Positions 45,566 to 53,884 of a stretch of 64,000 bases of DNA are shown here, one piece after another. This DNA is from Paenibacillus borealis (lineage in GTDB: Bacteria > Bacillota > Bacilli > Paenibacillales > Paenibacillaceae), in contig NZ_CP009285.1 in the NCBI RefSeq assembly GCF_000758665.1, forward strand, positions 4,464,001-4,528,000, given 5' to 3'. Numbering within the stretch: position 1 is the first letter of the stretch; each line of letters begins with the position of its first letter. The notes under the pieces were generated by a model. That model made no database searches. It saw nothing but the letters and a program-made list of their open reading frames with translations, and was not told the origin of the DNA. Made by a program: the position numbers and the translations under genes.

Positions 45566-47023
45566 ATGTCCAGAAAAACTGCCGTATACCCGCTCGCCTG
45601 CGGGCTGCTCTCGGCTGTCGTTATCCTGCTCTTGCAGCCTAAATACTCTTTTAATGATCCGGATACGTTCTGGCATCTGGAGGTCGGACGCTACATGCTT
45701 GAGCACGGGAAGGTGCTGCATCATGCGATACATACTTTTTATGGAGACAAGCTGCCGTATATCCCCCATGAAGCCGGGTTTCAGCTGCTGATCACACCAC
45801 TGTATCAGTGGTTCGGATGGCCGGGAATCTACCTATTGACCGCCTTATGCTTGTTTGGATTAATTATGGGGCTTATCCGTCTGGGAAAAGTATCGCGCAA
45901 AGAGCTGGGTCTCCAGGAGGAGCATATTCTGCTGCTGCCCTTTGTCCTGCTGATCTCCTGCTGGATCTACTATAACTATTTCAAAGGGCGGCCGCAGATG
46001 GTCTCCTCTCCGCTAATCATCTGGTTCTTCATCTGCTTGCGGGAATATCAGCTGAAGCCCGGAACCAGATATGCGGCGGCGATGATCCTCCTCTCCTGTG
46101 CAGTTGCCAATGTCCACACCGGAGTATGGCTGGTGATTGCCGTATTTACGGGCATGGCTGCGCTGGAATCGCTGATTGCACGCAGTCTCAGCTGGAAGCG
46201 GGCTGCCGTCTTCCTGCTGGTCCTGCTGGCCGGCCTTCCGAATCCGGGAGGACTTCAAGGACTGCTGTTTATCTTCACCGTCACACGCAATAACTACAAT
46301 CTGCTCATTAATGAATGGCAGCCTCTTTCCTTCAGCCGGCCGGACCAGCTGCCGATTCTGCTTCTGCTGCTCTTTTTCGCGGCCACCCTGCCCTTCTCCC
46401 TGCAGCGGAAGCCGTTCCGCTTCTTCCTGATGACCGGCATTCTCTATCTCGGAGTATCAAATTTCAAGCAGAATCTGTTCATGTGGCTGTTCATTCCTTA
46501 TTTCGCGGCCGTCTTCTTCGAAGCAGTTCCGCTTCCGGGTAAACTCAGGCTGCGGACAAGCAGAAGAGCGGTTGCCCTTGGACTTGCCGCCGGGCTGCTG
46601 ATCAACACTGTATATATCTTCGCGGTTCCGCCGGTGGTAGCTGCTGCAGATTACCCGGATTTAGAGATGAACTATGTACTGGAGCATACACCGGCAGGCA
46701 GGCGGCCTAAGGTGCTGTCCAGCTATGGGTCTTCAGGATATGTGATGTTCCGCGGCGGGGATGTGCTCTGTGACGGGCGCCAGGACCCTTTTATCACCAA
46801 GGCTTCGATTGGGATCATGGGCTGGAATGCTTTCGAACGCTCGATGTACGGCTTCTCCGAATACTTGCCTGATATCGTGAAATATGACCACCCGGATTAT
46901 GTGATTGTGCGAAACGGCAGCTCCGGGAAGCTGTATCAAGAGTGGGTGAAAGCACTCGGCACTCCTGTCTACAAAGGAAGCTACGGGAGTGTATTTTTCA
47001 CTGGAACCGGGAACCGATCCTGA
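45566..47023 (+). CDS. Polytopic membrane protein, GT-C glycosyltransferase-like
   Basis: 485 residues from the ATG at 45566, with GGGGAG 5 bases upstream; an in-frame ATG at 45449 lies in the divergent promoter and is rejected. About ten hydrophobic segments. The first loop has FNDPDTFWHLEVGRYMLEHG, an acidic D-P-D-x-FWH loop similar to the D-containing first loop of GT-C/PMT-like enzymes. A conserved-looking DGRQDPF occurs near the C-terminus, after the last helix. A lipid-linked sugar transferase function is possible but unproven. Monocistronic. Confidence 0.75.
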   Translation: MSRKTAVYPLACGLLSAVVILLLQPKYSFNDPDTFWHLEVGRYMLEHGKVLHHAIHTFYGDKLPYIPHEAGFQLLITPLYQWFGWPGIYLLTALCLFGLIMGLIRLGKVSRKELGLQEEHILLLPFVLLISCWIYYNYFKGRPQMVSSPLIIWFFICLREYQLKPGTRYAAAMILLSCAVANVHTGVWLVIAVFTGMAALESLIARSLSWKRAAVFLLVLLAGLPNPGGLQGLLFIFTVTRNNYNLLINEWQPLSFSRPDQLPILLLLLFFAATLPFSLQRKPFRFFLMTGILYLGVSNFKQNLFMWLFIPYFAAVFFEAVPLPGKLRLRTSRRAVALGLAAGLLINTVYIFAVPPVVAAADYPDLEMNYVLEHTPAGRRPKVLSSYGSSGYVMFRGGDVLCDGRQDPFITKASIGIMGWNAFERSMYGFSEYLPDIVKYDHPDYVIVRNGSSGKLYQEWVKALGTPVYKGSYGSVFFTGTGNRS

Positions 47024-47078
47024 GAAGCTCAAGGGGTACGCGGTTCTGCTTAACAACACGGCACCGGGCACTAACGCA

Positions 47079-47759
47079 CTAACCGGTTAAACCCGCAGCC
47101 CGCAGGAAATGGCTGACAATTTCGCTTTGCAGCCGCACCCTTAAGGAGAAATTGAGACTCCAGCAGGTTTCCACCGTAACAGCCTTCGCGCCGAGCAGGC
47201 GCTGCATAGCCATCCGTGAAGTTCCGGCACGTTCGCGGCGGCGGATATTGAAGCGGTAAGCTCTATTAGGAATCGACAAGTTCATCTTCTTCACAATTTG
47301 CTTCGCGATGCCTGCCGCCCGGCTGCCCGTGCTGATGATCAGCGTCTGCCCTACTCGCCGCGGATTAAGCTGTGACAGCCCGTTCGCTTCATGCAGGTCC
47401 AGATACCAGGATGGACGGTAACGCTTGGCGAGTTGAAACACTGCTGCTGACAGCGGGTGTCCCGCCTTAGCGCCTGTACCCACCGGAAAGGTACGGTTCA
47501 AATCAGGTTTGCCGCGGATGCCCTTCCGCCGTGCGGATACATTCACCAGCGGGACAATAATCAGCTTCCCTCTGCGCAGAACCCACTCTCCGCGGTTGAA
47601 CCGGTTTACGATCCCCTGTGCCGCACGGGTACTAGCCGGTTCATTGCCATGAACGCCGGAGATGATCATAAATACAGGACCGGGCGCTGCACTGCTAACG
47701 ACATAATAAGGTGTGGCATAGGGAGTTCCTGCTGCCAGCATATGCTTCTCGACAGACAC
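47079..47759 (-). CDS. Succinylglutamate desuccinylase/aspartoacylase-like zinc hydrolase
   Basis: 226 residues; GTG start with GGAGG 9 bases upstream. Zinc motif GVHGNEPAS (HxxE), PDLNRTFP, second His in YLDLHEANG, and a late Glu in VTVETCW: the M14-like AstE/AspA fold. Shorter than AstE itself. It probably cleaves an N-acyl amino acid or peptide amide; the substrate cannot be assigned. Convergent with the membrane protein gene at its left. Confidence 0.85.
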   Translation of the reverse strand: MSVEKHMLAAGTPYATPYYVVSSAAPGPVFMIISGVHGNEPASTRAAQGIVNRFNRGEWVLRRGKLIIVPLVNVSARRKGIRGKPDLNRTFPVGTGAKAGHPLSAAVFQLAKRYRPSWYLDLHEANGLSQLNPRRVGQTLIISTGSRAAGIAKQIVKKMNLSIPNRAYRFNIRRRERAGTSRMAMQRLLGAKAVTVETCWSLNFSLRVRLQSEIVSHFLRAAGLTG

Positions 47760-47858
47760 CGCGTTTCACCTCCGTTTACGTATGCAGAAGTACATTCGCT
47801 TTATTCTGTAATGTATGCGGATCGCCAATGGTGGATTGGACACATAGACTGGCGCGGC

Positions 47859-47897
47859 AAAAAGCCGGGTATAGTCCAGACGGACCTTACCCGGCTT
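47859..47897 (-). terminator. Terminator of the bacteriophytochrome gene
   Basis: Arms AAGCCGGGTA / TACCCGGCTT with inner GTCC/GGAC pairing, followed on the minus strand by TTTTT. Confidence 0.85.
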
Positions 47898-47916
47898 CTG
47901 TGTTCATAACGGTTAT

Positions 47917-50463
47917 TCAATGAAATACAACCTGATTCTTTCCGCTGGATTTCGCCTCGTACAGCGCTTTCTCCGACTCAGCGATAAACTCTGACGGACG
48001 GTCCGTAGTAACGGGTACTTTCAGCAGCCCGCCAATACTTACAGTAACCACACCTTCTTCTTCATAACGGTCGCGGGGAATTTGCAGATCATAGACGCCC
48101 TTGCGCACGGCTTCAGCCAGCTGCTCTGCCTGCAAGGCGGTTACCCCGGAGAGGGTAAGGATGAAGGCTGCCCCGCTGAAGCGGGCGACGAAGGCGCCAT
48201 GCTGCTTGCTGATGATGTTCAGTACATCCGCTACTGACTGAATACACAGATCTCCGCCTTTTAACCCGTGGACTGCATTATAGGAATGGAAATCATCGAT
48301 GTCGATAGACAGCAGCAGAAGCGCCTTCTGCACGCGCAGGCAATCATTCCATTTCTTAGTGAGCTCACGCTCGAACGCCAGCCGGTTCGGCAGATCCGTT
48401 AAGGAATCTGTAGTCAGAAAGCCCTGCAACTCGGTAGTTGCACTGGTATAGGCTTCGCCCTTCGCTTCTGCGTCAGACCCTTTACTCAATACAATCATAA
48501 TGGAAGGTTTACCGCTGTGCATTACAGAAGCCAGTGTCAGATTCATGTCGAGCGTCTGTCCGGCTGCATTCAGAAATTGTCCGCTACCGGTTACGAACTG
48601 GCTCTTGTTCAGACTTAGCTCTGAGAAATACTGGCGCAGTGCAGGACGGTAAGATTCATGTACGTATTTCAGGAATGGCTGCCCGGTTACAGACTTGCCC
48701 TTCCCTATAGCCATCAGCTCCAGCGCACGGTTATTGCTGTAAACGATGATATCATCGGTGATCATGAAGAAAGCCACCGGTGACAGCTCCATCAGCTGCA
48801 GATAACGCTGTTCATTATGACGCAGACTGCGTGCATTCTGCAGTGCCTGTTCTTCGGCCTGACGCAGCTGGTTCTCCGTCTGGCCGCGCAGGATTGATTT
48901 CAGCTGAGGCAGAATGTTGAGATGCTGCTCCTTCCAGGGAAGCGAGGTAGATTGAACCACCTGACGCCATTTCTCAAAAGATTTACGGGGAGACAGGCGT
49001 ATCCCGTCATTCTCCTGAATGACAGCCTTGGCCGGATCTCCTGCCCAGTCTACAATCTCGACAACCTCAGGTCTGAACCAGATCATATAGTTCTGCTGAC
49101 CGGGAGTCAGGGCCAGATAAAGTACGCCGGAGGCTTTGTCTTTATAAGCTTTTGCTGAATCATTCTCCAGACTGAGCCTCGAAGTACAGTAAGTGTAATC
49201 CTTGGCTTTACCGGCCAGCCAGCCCGCAAGCTCCCGTACTTGGTCAAGCGAAGGAGTATCGCCGTACAGCATCAGCTTGTCCTGGTAGCACACCGCAGCC
49301 CCGGAAGCGTCCATCAGCGCAAGCAGGGTCTGTTCTTCCTCTCCCAGCTGCTCGATCACGCGGAAAGAGCTTGAATTCCCTGTGAATACATCGACAATCC
49401 GCGTCGCCTTGGACCGCAGCTGCAGCTCTGTCTGATACGTATCCAGCTGCTGGCGCTGGTACAGCTCACTGGAGAAGAAGGAACCCAGGAAATTGCACAG
49501 ATTGCGGATACGGTGGGGCACATATTTAGATGAATAGTGATGGCAGGTGATCAGTCCCCAGAGCTTGTTATCATGAATCAGCGAGATCGTGGTTGTCGCT
49601 CCAACGCCCATATTCTGCAAATATTCAATATGCAGCGGGGACACACTGCGCAGGATCGACAGGCTGAGATTCAGCGGTTTACCAGTCAGGGGCTGAAGCA
49701 CAGGTATAATCGGTACCGGCGTATAGTGAACATCCACGATGGTCCGCAGCCAGTTGCGCAAGTACAGCTCACGCGCCTGCTTCGGAATGTCTGAGGCCGG
49801 GTAGTGATGGCCAAGGAACGGTTCAAGACCTTCTTCCTTCGCCTCGGCTACCACTTTTCCGTTCCATTCCTCATCGAATTCATAGATCATTACCCGGTCA
49901 TAACCGAGCATTTCTTTGACCTGTTCAGCCGCTGCCTGACTGGCTTCAATCCGTCCCGCAGTCTGCTTCATACGGCCGAAGAACGTGCGGATCCATTCAA
50001 AATCATTAGTGCCGGCACTCTCCTCTTCCGAGGCAGGCTCCAGCTCGACGATCATCAGCCCTTCACTTTCGTGAATGATGCTGAAGAAATCGGTCATCTC
50101 TCCGGCAACTTCGATCTTCAGGATAATATATTGTAAATCTGCGGTTTCCTTTGCGTTCACGCTGCGCTCCAGTAGGGCCTGGAGCTGACTGCCGCCTACC
50201 AGATCAGCCATGGAGGTTCCGAGCAATGCCTCAGCAGATATTCCCAGCAGTACATCTGTGTTCCGGCTGGCCTGGACAATAAGATTATCCCCGCCCTGTG
50301 TCACTGCCAGCAGCACGCCATGCGGCTGAATAAGCCCCGGGATATGAATCGGCTCCTTGTCGCAGTTCGTGAGGTCCAGCGATTCCTTCAGTTCCAGACC
50401 GGCTTCGTTCAGCAGTGTGCGGTTGAGCGGATCATTTTCGTTATGGGCTTTAAAATCTGACAT
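47917..50463 (-). CDS. Bacteriophytochrome with PAS and degenerate GGDEF domain
   Basis: 848 residues; ATG at 50463 with GGAGG 9 bases upstream (the frame opens further up without an SD). PAS-2 with the biliverdin-anchoring Cys34 in LTNCDKEPIHIPG, GAF with HHYPASDIPKQARELY, PHY with LWGLITCHHYSSKYVP, then a PAS domain (~575-690) and a C-terminal GGDEF-fold domain with TDSLTDLPNR. The catalytic GGDEF motif is SGAAF (763-767), so diguanylate cyclase activity is unlikely; it may bind GTP or act as a pseudo-enzyme. No heme oxygenase gene is adjacent, so biliverdin must come from elsewhere. Red/far-red light sensing is the family role. Monocistronic. Confidence 0.92.
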   Translation of the reverse strand: MSDFKAHNENDPLNRTLLNEAGLELKESLDLTNCDKEPIHIPGLIQPHGVLLAVTQGGDNLIVQASRNTDVLLGISAEALLGTSMADLVGGSQLQALLERSVNAKETADLQYIILKIEVAGEMTDFFSIIHESEGLMIVELEPASEEESAGTNDFEWIRTFFGRMKQTAGRIEASQAAAEQVKEMLGYDRVMIYEFDEEWNGKVVAEAKEEGLEPFLGHHYPASDIPKQARELYLRNWLRTIVDVHYTPVPIIPVLQPLTGKPLNLSLSILRSVSPLHIEYLQNMGVGATTTISLIHDNKLWGLITCHHYSSKYVPHRIRNLCNFLGSFFSSELYQRQQLDTYQTELQLRSKATRIVDVFTGNSSSFRVIEQLGEEEQTLLALMDASGAAVCYQDKLMLYGDTPSLDQVRELAGWLAGKAKDYTYCTSRLSLENDSAKAYKDKASGVLYLALTPGQQNYMIWFRPEVVEIVDWAGDPAKAVIQENDGIRLSPRKSFEKWRQVVQSTSLPWKEQHLNILPQLKSILRGQTENQLRQAEEQALQNARSLRHNEQRYLQLMELSPVAFFMITDDIIVYSNNRALELMAIGKGKSVTGQPFLKYVHESYRPALRQYFSELSLNKSQFVTGSGQFLNAAGQTLDMNLTLASVMHSGKPSIMIVLSKGSDAEAKGEAYTSATTELQGFLTTDSLTDLPNRLAFERELTKKWNDCLRVQKALLLLSIDIDDFHSYNAVHGLKGGDLCIQSVADVLNIISKQHGAFVARFSGAAFILTLSGVTALQAEQLAEAVRKGVYDLQIPRDRYEEEGVVTVSIGGLLKVPVTTDRPSEFIAESEKALYEAKSSGKNQVVFH

Positions 50464-50667
50464 GGTGTGACGCCTCCAATGAAGTAAAAGATTTCTAAGC
50501 ATATATTATACGTAGTTTCATATTATCTTATTTTCAGCAGCGTTCATAATCGTGCAGCAGAACCGGCAGGAGGATAATATCAACGTAAGCTTCTTCGCTA
50601 TACCTGGAATGGAATAATTATGTATAATATCTATGAATAGAGGAAAGTCTTAGGAGGTTGTTGTCGC

Positions 50668-50889
50668 ATGGAAGAAGTACGGATTCAGAAGCAGGACCGC
50701 TCCGTAAGCTTCAGAGTTGCAGTAGATGCAGGGGAGTTTATCGTCTTTGATATGTCACTTTCCAGCCCTACCCGTAACCGCACCCTATACAGCGGTAAAG
50801 AGTTCAGTCTGGCTTGGGCAGCCGCAGAAACGGTTCTGGGTGAAATTGCAATCCCGGATGAACTCTTGAAATATGCAGCAACGGCCTGA
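50668..50889 (+). CDS. Hypothetical protein, 73 aa
   Basis: SD AGGAGG lies 10 bases before the ATG. Soluble, no signal or membrane segment; contains two beta-rich stretches (SVSFRVAVDAGEFIVFDMSL) and ends in an alpha-helical segment. Followed by a terminator hairpin. A TATAAT lies about 45 bases upstream as a likely -10. Unrecognised family. Confidence 0.7.
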   Translation: MEEVRIQKQDRSVSFRVAVDAGEFIVFDMSLSSPTRNRTLYSGKEFSLAWAAAETVLGEIAIPDELLKYAATA

Positions 50890-50901
50890 TTGCCCAGAGT
50901 T

Positions 50902-50922
50902 GACCCCTCAACAGGGGTCTTT
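50902..50922 (+). terminator. Terminator of the 73-aa gene
   Basis: GACCCCT / AGGGGTC with a 4-base loop followed by TTTATC. Confidence 0.7.
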
Positions 50923-50983
50923 ATCATTCTTATACAAGGATGCTTCTGGTCTAACGAACCCCACTAATCCGAGGTGACCATAC

Positions 50984-51106
50984 ATGAGAAAATACAAACG
51001 TTCAGGCAGAGACATTGTTTCTTTTCTGCTGGGATTTGCTTCTGTGCTGATCATTGCCTTCTTCGTTATCCGGTATCTTCTTCAGAATGTTTCGTTTAGG
51101 CCTTAG
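50984..51106 (+). CDS. Small membrane protein, 40 aa
   Basis: Short gene with SD GAGGTG 7 bases before its ATG. A basic N-terminus (MRKYKRSGRD) is followed by one hydrophobic helix (IVSFLLGFASVLIIAFFVI) and a short basic tail, i.e. a single-pass membrane peptide with the N-terminus probably in the cytoplasm. No family recognised. Confidence 0.6.
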   Translation: MRKYKRSGRDIVSFLLGFASVLIIAFFVIRYLLQNVSFRP

Positions 51107-51586
51107 GGGTTAGTTATGTAATGTCCAGTCCCTACTTAGCTTTGAAATGTTGTACGTATTACAACTCGGATTCATAGATATTAGGGAATTTGTAAGATTT
51201 GTTGTATCAAATACAACAATTGCCCAGCTCAAAAGCTTGAACTCAGGGAAATCCTGCCTTTTGTACAACATTTTTCGTTTAAGCTCAATATTGAGAGAAG
51301 AATGTTGTATTTCGTGCAGGATTTTTTGGATTCCTTCGTCATCGAGAAAGCTAAGCTCCTCATTCCACGCAAAAAGGAGCATTGGGGGAATGCTCCTCTT
51401 CCGCTTACATATACCGTCATTTGAACTGCGCCTCCGGCAAAAGTTAATCCGGAAGTTATATCAATAAGTTACCTTAAAAATGACAATAATACAAGTATTT
51501 CCTACTCCGTCCAAGAAAATAGGACCCTATAATGGTTGCGCTTCCCTGCATAGCAGCCCATGCGAGTATTTCAGCCGGAACGGACT
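51107..51586. repeat. AT-rich palindrome-rich segment, possible dispersed repeat
   Basis: No convincing gene. The stretch carries repeated TGTTGTA/TACAACA words: TTGTTGTAT-CAA-ATACAACAA near 51200, TTGTA-CGTAT-TACAA near 51150, TTGTACAACA near 51262 and TGTTGTA near 51303. A GGAGCATT/AATGCTCC hairpin with a T run on the minus strand lies at 51371-51396. Overlapping ORFs on both strands are short and lack support. It looks like a degenerate mobile or REP-like element. Confidence 0.4.
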
Positions 51587-51616
51587 TTGCCGGCTGAAGA
51601 GCGCGCCCGTTATAAT
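51587..51616 (+). promoter_or_regulatory. Promoter of the C45 hydrolase gene
   Basis: -35 TTGCCG, 18-base spacer, -10 TATAAT (51611-51616). An inverted repeat TCAGCCGG / CCGGCTGA (51571-51597) straddles the -35 and may be an operator. Confidence 0.55.
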
Positions 51617-51661
51617 GAGCCTACTCTGCGCAGAGAGTAAACGAGAGAAGGAACTTATACA

Positions 51662-52822
51662 ATGGATGCTAATCCCCCTATTCAACGTAGGACCGCACAA
51701 TATTCCCATATCGTTACGGAAGTCACACATTATGAAGTCGGCCGTGCCTTGGGCGCTCATTACAAGCATAATTCAGAGCTCATCTCATTCTTATCCTCTC
51801 CATTCATGGGGGCTTCCCCGCTGCTGCCGTCTGCGGCAGATAGAGTCATGGAGAGCTTCGAGAAATATTGCCCCGGCATGAACGAAGAAATCAAAGGCTT
51901 CGCCGATGAGACCGGTGTTGAACCCGGCAAGGTTGTGTTCTATTACTCCTACTTTCAGCCTTCCGGCCACTGCACGCAGGCTGTATACCGGACAGGTCCG
52001 GATAACAGCGGGCATACCTGTCATATGCGCAACTACGATTTTGGCTGGGAGGATGAGCCTTATAATCAGCTGCTTCTTAGCACAACCCGGGTGAATGGTA
52101 AACCTGCACATACCGGCTTTGCGCTCCAGCTGTTCGGCCGTTATGACGGAATGAATGATGCAGGACTTACCGTAACAACTACATCGGGGAGAATCCGTCC
52201 GGAGATGACCGGGGAAGGCTTTATTTTTCCGGGAGTGGTCCGCGCCTTGCTCGACAACTGCTCCACAGCGGAAGAAGCGGCGCTGCTTATGCGCAGCATG
52301 CCTATCTCCGACTACCGGAATTTCCTGATCTCAGACGCCAAAGGCGACATCACCCTCGTTGAAACTGCCGGTACGCAAAAAGAGGCACAGTATTATCCTG
52401 CAGCGGCTGGCGGGAACTGCAACCAGCTTGTCCTATCAGCCAACCATTATACCCTTCCATCCATGCAGGTTCATAATCTGCAGGTGATGGAGAATTCGGG
52501 GACAAGGTATGAAGCGCTGCGGTCGGCACTTACGGACGAAGTTGCCCTCCAAAGCCCCGTGGCAGCCATGCAAGCCATCGCAGGCACAGAATACCCTAAG
52601 GGAGTCTGCTGTCATCACTACAGTGAGGGCTTCGGAACGTTATGGTCGATGGTCTTTGATAATACGGCCCGCGAGGCGCATATCTGCTTCGGTTCCCCGC
52701 AGTTGAACAGCTGGAGGACCTTTGGGTTCAACGACCCGGCCGGAGTCCGCGAATATCATGCGGTTCTGCCTGACCACCCATCCCCAGCCGGATTCTGGGA
52801 TCGGCTGCCTTCTGCAGAATAG
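51662..52822 (+). CDS. C45-family (acyl-CoA:6-APA acyltransferase-like) Ntn hydrolase
   Basis: 386 residues; AGAAGGA 9 bases before the ATG. The central GHCTQAVYR (Cys104) followed by HMRNYDFGWED matches the nucleophile Cys and RN[YF]D[WF] motif of C45/AAT proteins, which self-cleave before the Cys and hydrolyse or transfer acyl amides. There is no signal peptide, so the protein is cytoplasmic. The true substrate is unknown; relatives act on penicillins, peptides or N-acyl compounds. The 3' end overlaps the convergent GrpB gene by 95 bases. Confidence 0.85.
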   Translation: MDANPPIQRRTAQYSHIVTEVTHYEVGRALGAHYKHNSELISFLSSPFMGASPLLPSAADRVMESFEKYCPGMNEEIKGFADETGVEPGKVVFYYSYFQPSGHCTQAVYRTGPDNSGHTCHMRNYDFGWEDEPYNQLLLSTTRVNGKPAHTGFALQLFGRYDGMNDAGLTVTTTSGRIRPEMTGEGFIFPGVVRALLDNCSTAEEAALLMRSMPISDYRNFLISDAKGDITLVETAGTQKEAQYYPAAAGGNCNQLVLSANHYTLPSMQVHNLQVMENSGTRYEALRSALTDEVALQSPVAAMQAIAGTEYPKGVCCHHYSEGFGTLWSMVFDNTAREAHICFGSPQLNSWRTFGFNDPAGVREYHAVLPDHPSPAGFWDRLPSAE

Positions 52823-53315
52823 AGTGCACGAACGCAGTCTTCCCCTCACAATATGAGTCGATATCATAACGGTAATCTTTCGCAAGCCGCTGCTTGACCG
52901 CCTGATACTCCTCACGGGCAGAGGGGCTGCTACGCAGATAATCGCGGAATGCAATATGCTCGAGATATCCCTTGCCGTCTTTGGGACAGACATAGAGATG
53001 GTATTTCATGAAGCCGTCATCCTGCAAGCTCCGGAAGGCTTCCCTGCCCTCAATCCCCAAATTGCCCTGATGTTCATAACCGAACTGCTGTAATCTCCGG
53101 ATGATCTCCGGCAGCTTCTCATAGCTCTCCATCACCAGATCGATATCGATAACGGGTTTGGCCGATAACCCCTCGATGGAGGTACTACCCACATGCTCAG
53201 CCGCTATGATCAGATCTCCGGCGATCTCCAGCATCCGCGCCTCAATTCTATTGTACTCATCCTTCCAGACCGGGTCATATGGAACAACTTCCACGACTTT
53301 CGTTTTCTCTGCGAT
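52728..53315 (-). CDS. GrpB-family protein (nucleotidyltransferase-like), possible ATC start
   Basis: GrpB/UPF0157 fold: VEVVPYDPVWKDEY, AEHVGSTSIEGLSAKPVIDIDL, and YHLYVCP. The first standard start codon in frame is a GTG at 53294, about 30 bases from any SD. A perfect AAGGAGG instead lies just before two in-frame ATC codons (53318 and 53315), and starting there adds IAEKTKV ahead of the conserved VEVVPYD, like the N-termini of relatives. The C-terminal ~20 residues, past the GrpB domain, overlap the C45 gene. Role unknown; GrpB proteins resemble MNT-type transferases. Confidence 0.85.
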   Translation of the reverse strand: MAEKTKVVEVVPYDPVWKDEYNRIEARMLEIAGDLIIAAEHVGSTSIEGLSAKPVIDIDLVMESYEKLPEIIRRLQQFGYEHQGNLGIEGREAFRSLQDDGFMKYHLYVCPKDGKGYLEHIAFRDYLRSSPSAREEYQAVKQRLAKDYRYDIDSYCEGKTAFVHSILQKAADPRIRLGMGGQAEPHDIRGLRPGR

Positions 53316-53479
53316 GATCCTTCCCTCCTTTGTGGAACAGCTTTTTGAGTAAATCTATTATAGCCTACCTGTCAACGGGGGGACTATGCCTCTCAGAGCG
53401 TTCTATGTTTCGATAAGACTGGCGGGATAAAATACAAACTGCTATCTCATACTATCCAACAGATATGGAGGTGAACAGT

Positions 53480-53650
53480 GTGCCTAAGAATAGTGCAGAT
53501 CCGAAGCATGACCGTGCAAATAACCGCGCCGATAAAAAGAACAACCAGCAGAATCACTCCAGCATTACCGAAATCCCCCAAATGGTGAACCCGGATAAAG
53601 CTGAAGATTATGTGCCAAGCTTAAATGGCGTGACTAAGAACGAAAGCTGA
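53480..53650 (+). CDS. Small polar protein, 56 aa
   Basis: The GTG at 53480 has GGAGGT 7 bases upstream; an in-frame ATG at 53465 overlaps this SD and is rejected. The product is hydrophilic and rich in Asn, Lys, Asp and Gln (RANNRADKKNNQQNHSS), with no membrane segment. Possibly intrinsically disordered, like small spore or stress proteins. It is followed directly by a strong terminator. Confidence 0.6.
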   Translation: MPKNSADPKHDRANNRADKKNNQQNHSSITEIPQMVNPDKAEDYVPSLNGVTKNES

Positions 53651-53660
53651 ATTTAAACAG

Positions 53661-53709
53661 GACCGGGCTTACGCCGCTGGCAACAGTGGCGTAAGCCCTG
53701 GTCTTTTTT
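53661..53709 (+). terminator. Strong Rho-independent terminator
   Basis: Arms GGGCTTACGCC / GGCGTAAGCCC, extended by GACC/GGTC, followed by TTTTTT. Terminates the 56-aa gene. Confidence 0.92.
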
Positions 53710-53884
53710 CTGTTTTATGATGGAATACCGCTTCTCAATAATAAGTTATTCACAGCAGGCTGAAGGTTTTCATATATGAGATATGAGGCTAAAGTGTATA
53801 TTACGTTAACGGCAATGTAGTTATAAAGTAAATGTAGTGATAGAATAATACAATCATTTTATTAATCACGGGAAGAGTGGACAT

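Noticed and set aside
51110..51382. Minus-strand ORF of 90 codons with a short stretch (FLDDEGIQKILHEI) resembling FliG.
   Set aside because: Only a dozen residues resemble FliG, the start lies in a hairpin, and the region is repeat-like; chance or a decayed fragment is more likely.
51147..51467. Plus-strand ORF of 106 codons.
   Set aside because: No SD, odd composition, overlaps the palindromic repeat segment and an opposing ORF.
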